From Sphingomonas sanguinis NBRC 13937 (GTDB lineage: Bacteria; Pseudomonadota; Alphaproteobacteria; Sphingomonadales; Sphingomonadaceae): 32,630 bases of DNA. This document shows, in pieces, positions 31,059-32,630 of the stretch. The first letter of the stretch is position 1. Each line of letters begins with the position of its first letter. The translations under genes were made by a program, and so were the position numbers. The DNA is taken from positions 1-32,630 of the forward strand of contig NZ_BCTY01000042.1 of NCBI RefSeq assembly GCF_001591005.1, read 5' to 3'. The notes under the pieces are model-generated. The model saw nothing but the letters and a program-made list of their open reading frames with translations. It did not search any database and had not been told where the DNA came from.

Positions 31059-31775
31059 ATGGAAATCGTCCGAGTCCCCGTCCTCTCCGACAATTATGCC
31101 TGGCTGATCCATCATGCGGGCCAGACCGTCGTGCTCGATCCGGGCGAAGCCGCGCCGGTCGCGGCGGCAGCCGCCGCGCGGGGGTGGACGATCGACCAGG
31201 TCTGGCTGACCCATTGGCACCCGGATCATGTCGGCGGCGCGCTGGCGTTTAAGGCGGACGGCGCGCGGGTCGCGGGTCCGGCGGCCGAGGCGGACAAGAT
31301 CGAGGGGCTCGACACCCTGCTGGCCGAGGGCGACACGATCAGCGTCGGCGGGGCCACCGCCACCGTGTGGAGCGTGCCCGGCCATACGGCGGGGCACATC
31401 GCCTTCCACTTCGACGACCGGGCGACGATCTTCACCGGCGACACGCTGTTCGCCATGGGATGCGGGCGCTTGTTCGAGGGAACGGCGGCGCAGATGCACG
31501 CCAATATGCGCCGCTTCGCCGCGCTGCCCGGCGACACCCGCGTCTATTGCGGGCACGAATATACCCTGTCCAACGCGCGGTACGCCGCCGTCGCCGAGCC
31601 TGAGAATGACGCGATCGTCGCCCGACTGGCCGATGTGACGGCCATGCGCGAACAGGGCGAGCCAACCATCCCGACCACCATCGCGCTGGAACGGGCGACC
31701 AATCCCTTTCTCCGCTCGGTCGATGCGGAGGAACTGGCCGAACGGCGTGCAGCCAAGGACGCGTTCAAGGGTTAA
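31059..31775 (+). CDS. gloB: Hydroxyacylglutathione hydrolase (glyoxalase II)
   Basis: A 238-residue metallo-beta-lactamase-fold hydrolase that splits S-lactoylglutathione to lactate and glutathione. The di-metal ligands are THWHPDH (H52, H54, D56, H57), H109 (VPGHTAGH), D128 (FTGDTL) and H in YCGHEYT (about 166). The C-terminal glyoxalase II extension has PTTIALERATNPFLR, which binds glutathione. The start at 31059 (MEIVRVPVLSDNYAW) fits the family; it follows gloA by ten bases, giving a complete glyoxalase pathway in one transcript. Confidence 0.95.
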   Translation: MEIVRVPVLSDNYAWLIHHAGQTVVLDPGEAAPVAAAAAARGWTIDQVWLTHWHPDHVGGALAFKADGARVAGPAAEADKIEGLDTLLAEGDTISVGGATATVWSVPGHTAGHIAFHFDDRATIFTGDTLFAMGCGRLFEGTAAQMHANMRRFAALPGDTRVYCGHEYTLSNARYAAVAEPENDAIVARLADVTAMREQGEPTIPTTIALERATNPFLRSVDAEELAERRAAKDAFKG

Positions 31776-31810
31776 AACCATCGCTACAGGGGCATTTTGA
31801 CGGAGACGGA

Positions 31811-32239
31811 ATGATGCGTATCGTGACGTTGGTTTCTGTTCTGATCCCCCTGGCGGCCCTGGGAGGTTGTACGCTGACCCCGGCGCAAAAGGCCCAGGTC
31901 GAACAGCGCGCCCAGACCGAGCGGGCCGATCTGGACAAGGCGCTGAGCGGCCTGACCGCCGGTCCGCCGACCCAGTGCATCAGCCAGTATCGGACGCAGC
32001 AGGTCAAATCCTATGGCCCGACCATCGTCTACACCGTGTCACCACGCCTGAAATATGTCAGCGAGACGGCGGGGGGCTGCGACAATGTCGGCGGCATGGG
32101 CAACAACATCTTCGTGACGCGCACGACCACGGGACAGCTGTGTTCGGGTGACATCGCGCAGACCGTCGACCGCACCTCCGGCTTCTTCACCGGCAGCTGC
32201 AGCTTTGGTCCGTTCATCCCCTATCAGAAAGCCCGGTGA
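31811..32239 (+). CDS. Cysteine-containing lipoprotein, paralogue 1
   Basis: A 142-residue lipoprotein of unknown function. The N-terminus VTLVSVLIPLAALGGC is a lipoprotein signal with lipobox AALGGC, followed by a charged, glutamine-rich linker (residues 25-45) and a body with AGPPTQCISQ, a GGCDNV block, QLCSGDIAQ and FTGSCSFGPFIPYQK. It shares this order with the next gene. Four cysteines in the body suggest two disulfides in the periplasm. GGAGACGGA precedes the first ATG. It lies 35 bases after gloB and could belong to that transcript. Confidence 0.83.
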   Translation: MMRIVTLVSVLIPLAALGGCTLTPAQKAQVEQRAQTERADLDKALSGLTAGPPTQCISQYRTQQVKSYGPTIVYTVSPRLKYVSETAGGCDNVGGMGNNIFVTRTTTGQLCSGDIAQTVDRTSGFFTGSCSFGPFIPYQKAR

Positions 32240-32607
32240 TGCGCCTTTCCCTGATGACCGCCGCCGCCCTTGGCCTGACGCTGACCCTGTCGGCGGCCAA
32301 GTCCGATCCCTTTGCCGGGCGGGTCGCCGGGCCGCCCGCCCAGTGCGTCGATACCAGCACGTCGATGTCGGGTCCGGTGATTACCGACAACGACACGATC
32401 ATCATCAATGCGGGCCCGCGCCTTTGGAAGGCCAAGGTCCGCGGTCAGTGCGCGAGCATCCGTCCGTTCAACACGCTGATCGTCGAACGCTGGGGCTCGC
32501 AGCTGTGCCGCAATGACCGGTTCCGCGTGATTCAGCCGGGTATGTCGATCCCGTCGGCGTGGTGCTTCTTCGACGGGTTCGTGCCCTATGATCGGGTGAA
32601 GAAATAG
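32239..32607 (+). CDS. Cysteine-containing exported protein, paralogue 2
   Basis: A 122-residue protein with a signal peptide (MTAAALGLTLTLSAAKS) and a body matching the preceding gene: AGPPAQCVD, GQCASI, SQLCRNDRFR and AWCFFDGFVPYDRVKK, with four cysteines in the same order. It is therefore a tandem duplicate, exported but without the lipobox. The ATG overlaps the last base of the preceding stop codon; a GTG one codon earlier is another possible start. The fold resembles, in general layout, small DUF6491-like proteins of proteobacteria, but I would not name it. Confidence 0.8.
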   Translation: MRLSLMTAAALGLTLTLSAAKSDPFAGRVAGPPAQCVDTSTSMSGPVITDNDTIIINAGPRLWKAKVRGQCASIRPFNTLIVERWGSQLCRNDRFRVIQPGMSIPSAWCFFDGFVPYDRVKK

Positions 32608-32630
32608 GCGTGTAGGGCGGGGCTTTCCCT

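Overview
The window is a GC-rich, densely coded stretch of chromosome, most likely from a Sphingomonas-like alphaproteobacterium (Sphingomonadaceae). The pointers are the gene block proA-nadD-rsfS-rlmH-envC next to ctpA-dsbB-coq7, a UrcA-family protein, a DUF6356-type small protein, a two-repeat KGG stress protein, and the intergenic CCTCCCC/GGGGAGG hairpins common in this family. The assignment is inference from gene content. I see no rRNA, tRNA, CRISPR array, insertion sequence or phage gene.

Layout. 1-2.2 kb: a DUF4130-UdgX uracil-DNA-binding fusion, then a zinc-responsive SmtB repressor and a 56-residue bacterial metallothionein in one operon. 2.2-6 kb: an aldo/keto reductase, an exported protein of unknown function, a DedA-family membrane protein, and a large GT-C-like membrane protein whose end overlaps the end of the DedA gene. 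6-7.7 kb: an Lrp/AsnC regulator divergent from a leucine-dehydrogenase-type enzyme. 7.7-8 kb: a branched palindromic repeat between converging genes. 8-10.9 kb: overlapping minus-strand genes ctpA, dsbB and coq7 and a small exported protein. 10.9-13.5 kb: a plus-strand accessory patch (PadR regulator with a membrane protein, a secreted protein, a UrcA-like lipoprotein). 13.5-17.5 kb: envC, rlmH, rsfS, nadD and proA on the minus strand. 17.5-20.3 kb: glnD. 20.3-20.9 kb: a gene-free block of nested inverted repeats. 20.9-23.5 kb: thrS-infC. 23.6-24.7 kb: an EAL phosphodiesterase and a KGG protein. 24.9-28 kb: a SIMPL protein and an LD-carboxypeptidase, divergent from an Mpl/MurC-type ligase. 28-29 kb: a membrane protein with an XRE regulator, and a DUF6356 protein. 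29-32.6 kb: an alpha/beta hydrolase with a TPR protein, gloA-gloB, and two tandem paralogous cysteine-containing exported proteins.

How the genes fit together. Several themes recur: metal and aldehyde stress (SmtB/metallothionein, GloA/GloB, aldo/keto reductase), cell-envelope turnover (CtpA, EnvC, LdcA, Mpl), translation (thrS, infC, rlmH, rsfS), and nitrogen and amino-acid metabolism (glnD, proA, Lrp with leucine dehydrogenase).

Most noteworthy observations: infC appears to start at a non-canonical AUA codon; a hairpin covers the Shine-Dalgarno sequence of the membrane-protein/XRE operon; intergenic hairpin repeats have covarying stems; and the metallothionein ligand pattern nearly matches cyanobacterial SmtA. 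I did not find an obviously new multi-gene defence or metabolic system.
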